DNA from: Sphingopyxis sp. CCNWLW2
GTDB taxonomy: Bacteria > Pseudomonadota > Alphaproteobacteria > Sphingomonadales > Sphingomonadaceae
Length of the DNA stretch: 64,000 bases
NCBI RefSeq assembly: GCF_037095755.1
Contig: NZ_JBAWKJ010000001.1
Location: 1,863,001 to 1,927,000 of the forward strand
Direction: 5' to 3'
Below, piece after piece: positions 27,911 through 35,661 of the stretch. The notes under the pieces were generated by a model. That model worked only from the letters and a program-made list of their open reading frames with translations. It ran no database searches and was not told the origin of the DNA. The stretch's first letter is position 1. The number at the start of each line of letters is the position of its first letter. Position numbers and translations under genes: made by a program.

Positions 27911-27942
27911 ATCCATCAATTCTAATTGTTCGATTTTTGGAT
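27911..27942. promoter_or_regulatory. Palindromic operator candidate for the divergent LysR regulator
   Basis: The 90-bp gap between scoA and the LysR gene is AT-rich and holds CAATT-CT-AATTG at 27917-27928, nested in a longer ATCCA...TGGAT symmetry (27911-27942). LysR regulators often bind such palindromes between divergent genes, so control of the CoA-transferase operon is likely. Confidence 0.5.
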
Positions 27943-27954
27943 TATACATAGACA

Positions 27955-28848
27955 ATGTCTATCAATCGCGTCTCGCTCTATCACCTCGAAACCCTGCTCT
28001 GGATCGACCGGCTCGGCACCTTTTCGGCCGCGGCCGAACGGCTCAACACCACCCAGCCGACGGTGTCGGCGCGGATGCGCGAGCTCGAACAGCGCCTCGG
28101 CACCGCGCTGTTCCGCCGCGAGGGGCGCGCGATGTCGCTCACCGCGGCGGGGCGCAAGCTGGTGCGCGACTGCGACCCGCTGCTCCGCGACATGCAGGTC
28201 GCGCTGCTCGGCAGCGGCGGCTATGGCGAGGCGAGCGGCGTCGTGCGCATCGGCGCGGGCGAGATTGCGGCGGCGAGCTGCCTTCCCGCCTTCGTCGCGG
28301 GATTGAAGGCCGATATGCCGAATGTCGGGCTCGAAATCGAAATCGACCTCACCGCGAACCTGATCCAGCAGCTGCTCACCGGGCGCACTGACATCGCCTT
28401 TGCCGCGGGACCGATCGCGCATCCGGCGCTGAAAACGAGCCCGATCGGCGCGGTCGAACTCGTCTGGCTCGCGAGCCCCGCGGTCGCGTCGGCCTTTGCG
28501 GCGGGTGAAGCCGCGCTTCCGGTCTGGTCGCTCGCCAGCCATTCGCCGATCCATGGCCGGATGCGCGAGGCGATCGCGGCGTCGCGCATCGCGCAGAAAT
28601 CGCTCAACCTCTGCAACAACGCGCGCACGATGATCGACATCGCGAAGGCGGGCGGGGGCATCGGCATCTTCCCGCAACCGATGGTGCGCGGCGAAATCGC
28701 GAGTGGCGCGCTGGTGGAGATCGACGGCATGCCGACGCTGGCGCCCGTCGAGTTTCACGTCGCGATGCGCGTTGCGGATACCGAGCCTGTCCTCACGCAG
28801 ATCTTCGAGCGCGCGGCAAAGCTGAACCTTGCGGAGGCGGTGGTCTGA
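27955..28848 (+). CDS. LysR-family transcriptional regulator
   Basis: The 297-residue regulator has an N-terminal winged helix-turn-helix (FSAAAERLNTTQPTVSARMRELE, residues 23-45) and a periplasmic-binding-like effector domain (VVRIGAGEIAAASCLP onward). It is divergent from scoA-acid phosphatase-scoB and probably controls that operon in response to a pathway intermediate. The ATG at 27955 lies in an AT-rich region just downstream of the palindrome. The effector is not known. Confidence 0.88.
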   Translation: MSINRVSLYHLETLLWIDRLGTFSAAAERLNTTQPTVSARMRELEQRLGTALFRREGRAMSLTAAGRKLVRDCDPLLRDMQVALLGSGGYGEASGVVRIGAGEIAAASCLPAFVAGLKADMPNVGLEIEIDLTANLIQQLLTGRTDIAFAAGPIAHPALKTSPIGAVELVWLASPAVASAFAAGEAALPVWSLASHSPIHGRMREAIAASRIAQKSLNLCNNARTMIDIAKAGGGIGIFPQPMVRGEIASGALVEIDGMPTLAPVEFHVAMRVADTEPVLTQIFERAAKLNLAEAVV

Positions 28849-28988
28849 GCCGAACGGCGGCAATCGACCGATTGCGGACGTCGGCGTCTCTAAATTCCTC
28901 CCGCATTGCCGACGTAACTGCATCCGTCTATCATTTGCCAGCTGTGGCGGCGCTGAAGGAAGCGCAGTCCCTTCGTCGGGGACAACTT

Positions 28989-29065
28989 TGCAACGTGGCG
29001 CAGGTGGTAGCGCGATCCCTGGAACGACGTGGGATAGGTCGCGGGTTCAAGCCCCGTCGTGAGCA
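28989..29065 (+). ncRNA. Degenerate tRNA-like sequence
   Basis: The sequence folds partly like a tRNA: T at position 8, a D-arm GCGC-AGGTGGTA-GCGC, an anticodon stem ATCCC/GGGAT, a 5-base variable region and a T-arm GCGGG-TTCAAGC-CCCGT with the usual loop. Two things are wrong. The anticodon loop has 11 bases instead of 7 with no T33, and the outer four acceptor pairs do not match. It therefore cannot be a normal tRNA and is probably a relic or a tRNA-derived repeat. Confidence 0.45.
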
Positions 29066-29132
29066 AAGAAGCCGGTGTCGAGTCCAGCCCACAGCATCAT
29101 TAGATCCTCGAGTGCCACGGACGACATAAACG

Positions 29133-29150
29133 CCAGTGGCTACACACTGG
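29133..29150. other. Isolated perfect 6-bp hairpin in the 28.8-29.2 kb gap
   Basis: CCAGTG and CACTGG pair around GCTACA, followed by TTCT. The 368-bp gap between the LysR gene (28848) and the HAD gene (29217) otherwise holds only the tRNA-like sequence at 28989-29065; I see no coding signal in it. Confidence 0.35.
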
Positions 29151-29216
29151 TTCTAAAGGCGCAAAGCCGCCAGACCGCTAACCACCCCAAAGCTGCCATC
29201 CGTAGCCGATCGATCG

Positions 29217-29879
29217 TCAGGACAGCTCGATCCCCAGCGCCGCCGACAGGTCGGCAAGCGCCTGTTCGCCGCTCGTCACCTTGATCGCGTGCATGCCAAG
29301 CTGGCTCGCGGGTTTGCAGTTGATCCCGAGGTCGTCGAGATAGATGCATTCGCCAGGCTCGACGCCCAACTTCTCGCACATCATCTCATAAATCCGCGGG
29401 TCGGGTTTGCGTACCCCCGCCTTGCTCGATTCGATCACATGCGCAAAGCGCGCCATGATGTCGGCGACTTCGATCGCGGCTTCCGCGCTGCGCGTCATCC
29501 CTGCGCCGAGAACGCCCATCTTGCCGCCCGGCACATTGTTCGTGATGCACGCGATGGTGAAGCCGCGATCCTTCAGCGTATCGAGCGCCGCAACCATCGC
29601 CGGACGCACCGCGCCCGCGATGACCGCCAGCACGGCTTCGCCTTCCAGCTCATGCCCCAGCGAGCGCGCCTCCTCGGCGAACAGCGCGTCGAACGCCGCG
29701 GCATCGATCTCGGCACGCTCGAACTTCGCCCAGGCATTGCCGTCGGGGTTGGCCGCGTTGACGCGGCGGACGAAATCGCGTGGCAGCCCGCGTTCTTCCT
29801 CCAGCCGGTTGAACGCCTCAAAGGGCGAGGCGGTGATGACGCCGCCGAAATCGAAGATCACGGTCGTGAAGCGACCCAT
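29217..29879 (-). CDS. HAD-superfamily hydrolase (IA subfamily)
   Basis: This 220-residue enzyme has HAD motif I FDFGGVIT at residues 9-16, motif II ITNNVPGG near 111, motif III lysine in AGVRKPDPRIY near 153-163 and motif IV YLDDLGIN near 177-184. The first motif has Gly-Gly in place of the usual second Asp (DFGG), as in epoxide-hydrolase-N-like and some phosphatase members, so strict phosphatase activity is not certain. The substrate is unknown. It is the last gene of a minus-strand run with the GST gene 33 bp upstream. Confidence 0.82.
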   Translation of the reverse strand: MGRFTTVIFDFGGVITASPFEAFNRLEEERGLPRDFVRRVNAANPDGNAWAKFERAEIDAAAFDALFAEEARSLGHELEGEAVLAVIAGAVRPAMVAALDTLKDRGFTIACITNNVPGGKMGVLGAGMTRSAEAAIEVADIMARFAHVIESSKAGVRKPDPRIYEMMCEKLGVEPGECIYLDDLGINCKPASQLGMHAIKVTSGEQALADLSAALGIELS

Positions 29880-29912
29880 GGATGGTTCCTGTCGTTGGGA
29901 GAGTTGGAAGGA

Positions 29913-30653
29913 TCAGCGCAGCATGATGCTGGCGCGCGGATTGTCGGTGCCGAAGCTCTGTTCGGCGACCTTCACGCCCGCCGCTTCGAGCGCGGCGCGG
30001 CGCCCATCGGCGCGCGTCGCGAGGATCGCGGGTTCGAAGGCGAGGGTGCGCGCATAGCAGGGGAGCGCGGCGATGCGATCGAGCCATGCCACGGTTTTCG
30101 GCCAGCGCGCTGCGTCGGGCGTCCAGCCGGCAATCGCGGCGTTGCGCAGCGGACAGGCGACGGCGAGGTCGGCGATGCCGACCGCGTCGCCGAACAGGAA
30201 GCCGTCGACCGGCGCGCGTTCGTCGATCCAGTCGATCGCTTCGGGCAGGTCGGTGTCGGTGATCTTCGCGATTGCCGCCTCGTCGGGCGGACGCTTGAAG
30301 ACGTGCGGCGCAACAATCTTCGGAAAGAAGAGGCTCCAGATGCAGAGGTCGCCGAGCCGGCTGTCGGCATATTCCTCGATCCAGCGTGCCTGTGCCCGTT
30401 CGCGCGGGCTCTTGGGCAGCACCGGGACAGCAGGGTAGGCTTCGTCGAGATATTCGGCGATCACGGTCGAATCGTTGATGACAAGGTCGCCGTCGACCAG
30501 CACCGGGATGCGGCGCAGCGGGCTCAGCTTCGAAAATTCGTCGTTGCCGTAAAAGGGCGTGATCGGATCGAGTTCGTAATCGAGCCCCTTCAGATGCAGG
30601 ATCGCGAGGATCTTGCGCACATAGGGCGACACGGGGCTTCCGACGATCAACAT
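29913..30653 (-). CDS. Glutathione S-transferase family protein
   Basis: The 246-residue protein starts LIVGSPVSPYVRKILAILHLKGLDYEL, a thioredoxin-like GST N-terminus with a Ser-Pro active-site region. IPVLVDGDLVINDSTVIAEYLDE (near 49-71) carries the cis-Pro and the glutathione-binding Asp-Ser pair. A helical C-terminal domain follows. The substrate is not evident. The start has AAGGAAAAGCG ahead of ATG, and the upstream gene on this strand ends 9 bp away. Confidence 0.87.
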   Translation of the reverse strand: MLIVGSPVSPYVRKILAILHLKGLDYELDPITPFYGNDEFSKLSPLRRIPVLVDGDLVINDSTVIAEYLDEAYPAVPVLPKSPRERAQARWIEEYADSRLGDLCIWSLFFPKIVAPHVFKRPPDEAAIAKITDTDLPEAIDWIDERAPVDGFLFGDAVGIADLAVACPLRNAAIAGWTPDAARWPKTVAWLDRIAALPCYARTLAFEPAILATRADGRRAALEAAGVKVAEQSFGTDNPRASIMLR

Positions 30654-30662
30654 CGCTTTTCC

Positions 30663-31070
30663 TTATTTCTTCGCGGGCGGCGTCGCGACGCGCTGGCCCG
30701 ACCAGCTCGCATCATCGATAGTGAGGTCGAGCCGGTCGGGCGAGCGTATGGTATCGAGCAGAAAGACATAGGGTCCGCTCGCGGCGAGGATTGCGTCCAT
30801 TGCCTTTTCCAGCGGGATGGTGACGGTCGGGATGCGCGCATAGCTCGACTTGATTTCGACCTTGTTCGGCCCCGTGCGTGTCACGGTGATCGTGACGCCA
30901 TTTTTCGAGGATCCGCGGGCATCGGAAATGACGTCGCCCTTATAGGTGCCCGCTACGCGGTCGGCGAGATCGGGTTTGTGCGCGGGTGCGGCCTTGGGCG
31001 TTTCGGCAAGCGCGGCGCCCGCCGGAAGCAGGAGCGCGAGCGAGGTGGCGAAAACAAGCATGCGAAGCAT
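30663..31070 (-). CDS. Hypothetical periplasmic protein
   Basis: This 135-residue protein has a clear signal peptide (MLRMLVFATSLALLLPAGAALA). A small domain of alternating strands follows (VAGTYKGDVISDARGSSKNG, then VTITVTRTGPNKVEI) with few charged patches, resembling a beta-rich lipocalin or DUF-type fold. No family can be named with confidence. It is co-directional with the GST gene, 9 bp away, and with the DUF2855 gene upstream. ATG 31070 is chosen because the signal peptide begins there. Confidence 0.65.
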   Translation of the reverse strand: MLRMLVFATSLALLLPAGAALAETPKAAPAHKPDLADRVAGTYKGDVISDARGSSKNGVTITVTRTGPNKVEIKSSYARIPTVTIPLEKAMDAILAASGPYVFLLDTIRSPDRLDLTIDDASWSGQRVATPPAKK

Positions 31071-31117
31071 GGCCGATCCTTTCTTGCGGTGAGAAAAGGG
31101 GCTGGTCGCCCCAGCCC

Positions 31118-32221
31118 TCATGGAACGATGACGATCCCTTTTTTGGGGTCGGCCTGTCCCGAGAGCATCTCCCGATAGGCGGCGAGCGCCGCGTCGCCGC
31201 CGCTGCGTTTATCGACCGAAGTCAGCCGCGGTGCAACGTCCATGAAGGCGAGCCAGGCTTCGGCGATCTTCTGCCCGAACGCTGCCCCGCCCCAATCGGC
31301 GATCCGCTTCTGGCTGCGGCCCGGCGCGAAAAAGCCCTGCCGTTCGGGGCCGGGCAGTCCTTCGCCGTCGACCTGCGCATCCCAGTGCGACTTGCCGACG
31401 ATGATCGAGGCTTTGAGGTTGTTCCCGTAATGGCTGTGCACCACACGTGTCACCGCGCCATTGCCCGCCATGTCGACGAGCGCTGCGGGGGTCGATGCAT
31501 TCAGCGTCATGATCTGGTCATAGCTGATCACGCGGTCGTAGATGCCTTGCGCCGCGAGCGCCTCGACATTGGCGGCGCTCGTCAGGCCGATCGTTTCGGG
31601 GCGGTCGGTACGCAGCTTGAGTGCGAAGCCGAGGCCGATCGCGGTTTTGCTCGACGCGCTCGCGATCAAAATCTGCTGGACGCCATAATCGCCCTCATCC
31701 TCGAACTGGTCGGCGATCAGCCAGCCGGTGAGGAACAACGGGCGGAACACCGGCCAATAATCATGGTCGGCGGCGCGATAATCGGGCAGCGCCTCGATCC
31801 GCTGATAATTGTTATAGATGGGGGGCAGGGTGGTGCGGCGCGGCGTGACATCGGTGAAGCCGCCCGGTCCCGCCTTGCCGACGGTCAGCACCGCATCACT
31901 CGCCATCGGATAATAGCCATAGAAAAGGTCGCCGACCGCGACGCCCTCGGCCGTGCTTTCGGTCACCGTCGCAAAGCCCCAGACGGGCAGGCGGCCCGGT
32001 GTGTCGCGCTCGGCGAAGAAATCCCAATAGCCCTGATCATTGCCGAACAGCCCCGCGGGCTTGCCGAACACCGCGTAAGTGATGTTGTTCGCGGTCATCG
32101 CATAGCTGCCCAGATGCACGCGCACCTGACCCGGCGCGAGCGGCGCATTGGCGTCCTCGACCAAATCAGCTTGCGTAATATCGTCGCGATCGATGTCGAT
32201 CGCCCAGCTCTTTGCGCTCAT
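31118..32221 (-). CDS. DUF2855 family protein
   Basis: This 367-residue protein matches the DUF2855 layout: an N-terminal LAPGQVRVHLGSYAMTANNITYAVFG, GRLPVWGFATVTES, a long central YWPVFRPLFLTGWLI region and ASASSKTAIGLGFAL near 195. It resembles a medium-chain dehydrogenase with a degenerate nucleotide-binding domain. The biochemical role is unknown. The start ATG at 32221 is supported by the family N-terminus; the longer open frame upstream overlaps a DUF488 gene on the other strand. Confidence 0.8.
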   Translation of the reverse strand: MSAKSWAIDIDRDDITQADLVEDANAPLAPGQVRVHLGSYAMTANNITYAVFGKPAGLFGNDQGYWDFFAERDTPGRLPVWGFATVTESTAEGVAVGDLFYGYYPMASDAVLTVGKAGPGGFTDVTPRRTTLPPIYNNYQRIEALPDYRAADHDYWPVFRPLFLTGWLIADQFEDEGDYGVQQILIASASSKTAIGLGFALKLRTDRPETIGLTSAANVEALAAQGIYDRVISYDQIMTLNASTPAALVDMAGNGAVTRVVHSHYGNNLKASIIVGKSHWDAQVDGEGLPGPERQGFFAPGRSQKRIADWGGAAFGQKIAEAWLAFMDVAPRLTSVDKRSGGDAALAAYREMLSGQADPKKGIVIVP

Positions 32222-32278
32222 ATTCGGACCCCTCCGATTGTCTTGCCCGCGAATGCGGGATGACCGATAGTCATACAG

Positions 32279-32662
32279 ATGGCACCGTCCCTGACAATCG
32301 CGGTCAAACGCATCCACGAACCGGCCGGTCCCGGCGACGGGACTCGCTTCCTCGTCGACCGGCTGTGGCCGCGCGGCGTGTCGAAGGAGAAAGCGGCGCT
32401 GGCGGTATGGCTCAAGCCGCTGTCGCCGAGCGACGGGCTGCGCAAGCGTTTCCATGGTGAGACCGCCGATTCGGACGAAGCGTGGGATGCGTTCCGGCTC
32501 GACTATTTCGCCGAACTCGACGCGGGCGGCGAGGACGTCAAGACGGCGCTCTTCACCCTCGACGCCGCGGCACAGGCGGGGCCAGTGACCTTGCTCTATG
32601 CCGCGAAGAGCGAGCAGCGAAACAACGCCGTTGCGCTCCGCGAATGGCTGGAGCGGCGATAG
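32279..32662 (+). CDS. DUF488 family protein
   Basis: The 127-residue protein carries the DUF488 signature VDRLWPRGVSKEKAAL near residues 26-41, the WLKPLSPSDGLRKRFHG core and a C-terminal VTLLYAAKSEQRNNA near 103-117. The fold is related to the MarR-like and DUF488 domain families of unknown function. It is divergent from the DUF2855 gene across 57 bp. Nothing in the sequence shows a catalytic set. Confidence 0.82.
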   Translation: MAPSLTIAVKRIHEPAGPGDGTRFLVDRLWPRGVSKEKAALAVWLKPLSPSDGLRKRFHGETADSDEAWDAFRLDYFAELDAGGEDVKTALFTLDAAAQAGPVTLLYAAKSEQRNNAVALREWLERR

Positions 32663-32692
32663 GCAAAAACTATCGTGTCCCCGCGAAGGAGC

Positions 32693-32750
32693 ATCGGGTC
32701 GGATCGTCCCCCGGACGATCCTTGAACATGCGGGGCATGTTCAACCCGAT
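32693..32750. repeat. Three-way-junction structured element
   Basis: An outer stem ATCGGGT/ACCCGAT (32693-32699 with 32744-32750) closes two side-by-side hairpins. One is GGATCGTCC-ccc-GGACGATCC (32701-32721). The other is TTGAACATGC-ggg-GCATGTTCAA (32722-32744, sharing one base with the outer stem). The pairing is perfect. It follows the DUF488 gene and could be a structured RNA or an extragenic repeat. Confidence 0.65.
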
Positions 32751-32794
32751 ACTGACCATCTCCTGCCGGTTCAAATAGCGCCCACCGGAGATGG

Positions 32795-32814
32795 GCCCCT
32801 GCCTTCGCAGGGGC
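32795..32814. repeat. GCCTTCGC-type hairpin downstream of the structured element
   Basis: GCCCCTGC-cttc-GCAGGGGC is a perfect 8-bp stem just after the stop of the VIT-family gene (minus strand) and after the DUF488 gene (plus strand), so it can end transcription from both sides. A partial partner arm (TCCCCGCGAAGG) lies near 32678, making this a degenerate member of the dispersed repeat family. Confidence 0.55.
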
Positions 32815-32826
32815 ACATGATATTTC

Positions 32827-33516
32827 TCAGCCCACCGTCGTTCCGAGCAGCGACCCGATCGCGATCGTCACCGCCATGGCCATCGCACCCCAGAAGGTGA
32901 CCCGGATAACCGGGCGCAGCATCGGTGCATTGCCCGCCCACGCGCCGAGCGCGCCGAGGATGGCAAGGAAGACGAGCGATGCCGCCGAGACCGTAAACGG
33001 CAACGAATCGCCGCGGTCGAGCATCACGGTCGCGAGCGGTAGCGCGGCACCGACCGCGAAGCTTGCGGCCGAGGCGCCGGCCGCCTGCACCGGCCGCGCC
33101 GCCATTTCGCGGGTGAGTCCCAGTTCGTCGCGCAAGTGGCTCTTGAGCGCATCATGTGCGGTGAGCTGTGCCGCGACCTCCTCAGCGAGCGGGCGGTCGA
33201 GTCCGCGCTGTTCGTAAATTTGCGTGAGTTCCTCGAGCTCATACTCGGGGTCCGCCGCGAGATGCCGTTTCTCCAGCTCGACATCGGCCCTTTCGGCGTC
33301 GCCCTGCGAACTCACCGACACATATTCGCCCGCCGCCATCGACATCGCGCCTGCAACGAGGCCCGCCGTGCCGGTGACGAGGATCGACGAGGGCGCAACG
33401 CCCGCCGCCGCGACGCCCGCGATCAGGCTGGCGGTCGACACGATCCCGTCGTTGGCGCCGAGGATCGCGGCGCGCAGCCAGCCGATCCGCGTGACGGCGT
33501 GGGTTTCGCGGTGCAT
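32827..33516 (-). CDS. VIT1/CCC1-family metal transporter
   Basis: This 229-residue membrane protein shows the VIT1/CCC1 signature in its first helices (LRAAILGANDGIVSTASLIAGV, residues 14-35) and AGAMSMAAGEYVSVSSQGDAERAD near 55-78. An acidic cytoplasmic helix follows (ADVELEKRHLAADPEYELEEL) with Glu and His residues that bind metal in known members, then three more helices. It probably moves iron or manganese. It is preceded by a short gap and co-directional with the GlcG-like gene. Confidence 0.87.
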   Translation of the reverse strand: MHRETHAVTRIGWLRAAILGANDGIVSTASLIAGVAAAGVAPSSILVTGTAGLVAGAMSMAAGEYVSVSSQGDAERADVELEKRHLAADPEYELEELTQIYEQRGLDRPLAEEVAAQLTAHDALKSHLRDELGLTREMAARPVQAAGASAASFAVGAALPLATVMLDRGDSLPFTVSAASLVFLAILGALGAWAGNAPMLRPVIRVTFWGAMAMAVTIAIGSLLGTTVG

Positions 33517-33553
33517 TGGCGGCCTCCCTGTTGCGGGCGACGCGCCGTGACAG

Positions 33554-34018
33554 TCAGCGAGCGCGCTCCGACTTCAGCCCTGCTGCCGCGATCCCGGCGG
33601 CGGCGCAAGCGGCATCGTCCGCAGGTGCCTCGCCCGATGCGCCGATCCCGCCGAGCCGGGTGCGGCCGTCGGCGGAGAAGACGGGGATGCCGCCGGGGAC
33701 GGGGACGACGTGAGGCGCATCGGCAAAACCCGGCGTGCCTTTGACCGCTTCCTCCATCCCACTCGTGGGAAAGCCCCACGCCGCGACGGCACGCGCCTTT
33801 TCAATCGAGAATTCCATGCTGCCAAACCCGTTGCCATCCATCCGCCACGCGGCGACGAGTTGCCCGCCCGTATCGACGACCGCGATTGCATGGCTCTGGC
33901 TTTTGGCGCGCGCATGCGCGGCGCAGCCCTTGACGATGGCATCGGCCTGTTCGGCGTTCAGCCCCTGCGCACTTGCGGGCGCCGCGATCAGCAGCGCCGC
34001 CATCGATAAAATCCGCAT
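33554..34018 (-). CDS. Exported GlcG/HbpS-like (DUF336) protein
   Basis: The 154-residue protein has a signal peptide (MRILSMAALLIAAPASAQG). The DUF336 core follows: AEQADAIVKGCAAHARAKSQSHAIAVVDTGGQLVAA, FSIEKARAVAAWGFPTSG, and the Gly-rich VPVPGGIPVFSADGRTRLGGIGASG. Members of this family bind haem or cobalamin or are of unknown role. It ends in a charged tail. No partner gene gives a clear function. ATG 34018 is preferred to a GTG two codons earlier. Confidence 0.82.
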   Translation of the reverse strand: MRILSMAALLIAAPASAQGLNAEQADAIVKGCAAHARAKSQSHAIAVVDTGGQLVAAWRMDGNGFGSMEFSIEKARAVAAWGFPTSGMEEAVKGTPGFADAPHVVPVPGGIPVFSADGRTRLGGIGASGEAPADDAACAAAGIAAAGLKSERAR

Positions 34019-34043
34019 TCCCACCTCCCCAACGGGCGCGGGG

Positions 34044-34964
34044 TCAGTACTGCAGTTGCAGCCCCGGTCTGGCCCAACGCGTCTTCACCAGGCGGCCGGT
34101 GCCCGACAGGGTGATGTACGCATCCTGCCGGTCGGGTCCGCCGAAGGCGATGTTGGTCGTGAAAATATCGTCGGTCGCGACAAATTCGACGAGCGCCCCG
34201 TCGGGTCCGACGACCGAAATCCCGCACTCGCCGATCGTCGCGACGCAGATATTGCCGTTCGCCTCCATCGCGAGGCTGTCGAAGAATTTATAGCCCGCGG
34301 GGCGATAGAGCGGGATTCCGGGTCCGCCGGGTCCCGCACTGTCATCGACCTTGCCCGGCGCGATGATGTTGAACTGGGTCAGGCGGCAGGTGTAGGTTTC
34401 GGCGGCGTAAAGCTTGCTGCCGTCGGGCGAGATGCCGATGCCATTGGGGTTATAGCTCGGGAAGATCACTTCCTCGATGAAGCTGCCGTCGGCCTTGGCG
34501 TAAAAGATACCCACGATATCGTGGCAGCGCGCGGCATAATCGACCTTGCCATGATCGGTGAACCAGAAGCCGCCGTGGGCATCGAACATGATGTCGTTCG
34601 GGCCGCGTAAGGTGACACCATGGTCGCCCGATTTGTACAACACCTCGACCGCGCCCGTTTCGATATCGATGCGCTCGATCCGCCCGCCCGAATAATCCTC
34701 GGCGATGCCATGCGGCGTGAGATAGCCATTCGCCTCGACATAGTTGAACCCGCCGTTGTTGCAGCAATAGAGCTTGCCGTCGGGGCCGATCGCGAGGCCG
34801 TTGGGGCCGCCGCCGGGGGTCGCGATGACCTCCTTCCTGCCGCCGGGCCAGCAACGCGTGATGCGCTTCGCCTCGATCTCGACGACGATGACGCTGCCAT
34901 CGTCCATCACGACCGGCGCCTCGGGAAAGCGCAATCCGTCGGCGATCAGTTCGAACTCGGCCAT
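34044..34964 (-). CDS. SMP-30/gluconolactonase family protein
   Basis: The 306-residue protein shows the beta-propeller family pattern: GLRFPEAPVVMDDGSVIVVEIEAKRI, GGGPNGLAIGPDGKLYCCNNGG, GPNDIMFDAHGGFWFTDHG, PNGIGISPDGSKLYAAET and SLAMEANGNICVAT. Metal-binding Glu, Asn and Asp residues expected at the propeller centre are present. It probably hydrolyses a lactone. The ATG at 34964 starts just before the family core; a longer upstream extension would overlap the neighbouring divergent gene. Confidence 0.87.
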   Translation of the reverse strand: MAEFELIADGLRFPEAPVVMDDGSVIVVEIEAKRITRCWPGGRKEVIATPGGGPNGLAIGPDGKLYCCNNGGFNYVEANGYLTPHGIAEDYSGGRIERIDIETGAVEVLYKSGDHGVTLRGPNDIMFDAHGGFWFTDHGKVDYAARCHDIVGIFYAKADGSFIEEVIFPSYNPNGIGISPDGSKLYAAETYTCRLTQFNIIAPGKVDDSAGPGGPGIPLYRPAGYKFFDSLAMEANGNICVATIGECGISVVGPDGALVEFVATDDIFTTNIAFGGPDRQDAYITLSGTGRLVKTRWARPGLQLQY

Positions 34965-35010
34965 CCTCGTCTCCCTTGCTCTTGCACATTGGCTGTGCTT
35001 TGCGCGCATC

Positions 35011-35610
35011 ATGCCCGTTCGCACGCTCTTCGCCACCAATTTTTACGAAGCCGATATCGGCACGCCCGACCTGCTCGAAGAGCTGGAGGAAAGCAGCCGC
35101 CTGTTCGCCGAAGAGGATGGCGCGGGCCGGCGCTGGAGCCGCGACCACGGCTATAAGGGTTACACCAGCTACGCGAGCCTCGGCGACCTGCCCGAGCGCG
35201 ATCCCGCGTTCCACGACCTGAAACGCCTGCTCGACAAGGAAGTGAAAGCCTTCGCCAAGGCGTGCCACTTCGACCTCGCAAAGCCGCTGAAGCTCGACAG
35301 TATGTGGGTCAACATATTGAAACCCGGCGGTACGCACAGCGGCCACATCCACCCGCACAGCATCGTGTCGGGCACCTTCTATGTCGCCGTCCCGCCGGGA
35401 TCGGGGGCGCTCAAGCTCGAGGATCCGCGCCTCGCGATGCTGATGGCCGCGCCGGGGCGCACCGACGATGCGCCCGAGCATCTGCACCCCTTCATCTATG
35501 CCGAACCCGCCGCCGGCCGCGCCTTCCTGTGGGAAAGCTGGCTGCGCCACGAAGTGATGCCGCACTCGGGCAAGGGCGAACGGATCAGCATCAGCTTTAA
35601 CTATCGCTGA
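35011..35610 (+). CDS. TIGR02466-type putative 2OG-Fe(II) oxygenase
   Basis: This 199-residue protein carries the metal-binding pattern WVNILKPGGTHSGHIHPHS near 99-117, the GTFYVAVPPGSG strand and a distal RHEVMPHSG with the second His, plus a basic ISFNYR end. It is a small double-stranded beta-helix oxygenase, probably acting on a cellular protein or small molecule using 2-oxoglutarate. It is divergent from the SMP-30 gene across 46 bp and followed at 51 bp by an aldehyde dehydrogenase gene. Confidence 0.8.
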   Translation: MPVRTLFATNFYEADIGTPDLLEELEESSRLFAEEDGAGRRWSRDHGYKGYTSYASLGDLPERDPAFHDLKRLLDKEVKAFAKACHFDLAKPLKLDSMWVNILKPGGTHSGHIHPHSIVSGTFYVAVPPGSGALKLEDPRLAMLMAAPGRTDDAPEHLHPFIYAEPAAGRAFLWESWLRHEVMPHSGKGERISISFNYR

Positions 35611-35661
35611 GACGGCCTATATCGGCGCCGTCCCCCCCATTTCCTTGAGCAAGGATCTTAT

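Noticed and set aside
28989-29065. Functional tRNA gene
   Set aside because: The outer acceptor pairs do not match and the anticodon loop has 11 bases with no T33, so it cannot be assigned an anticodon.
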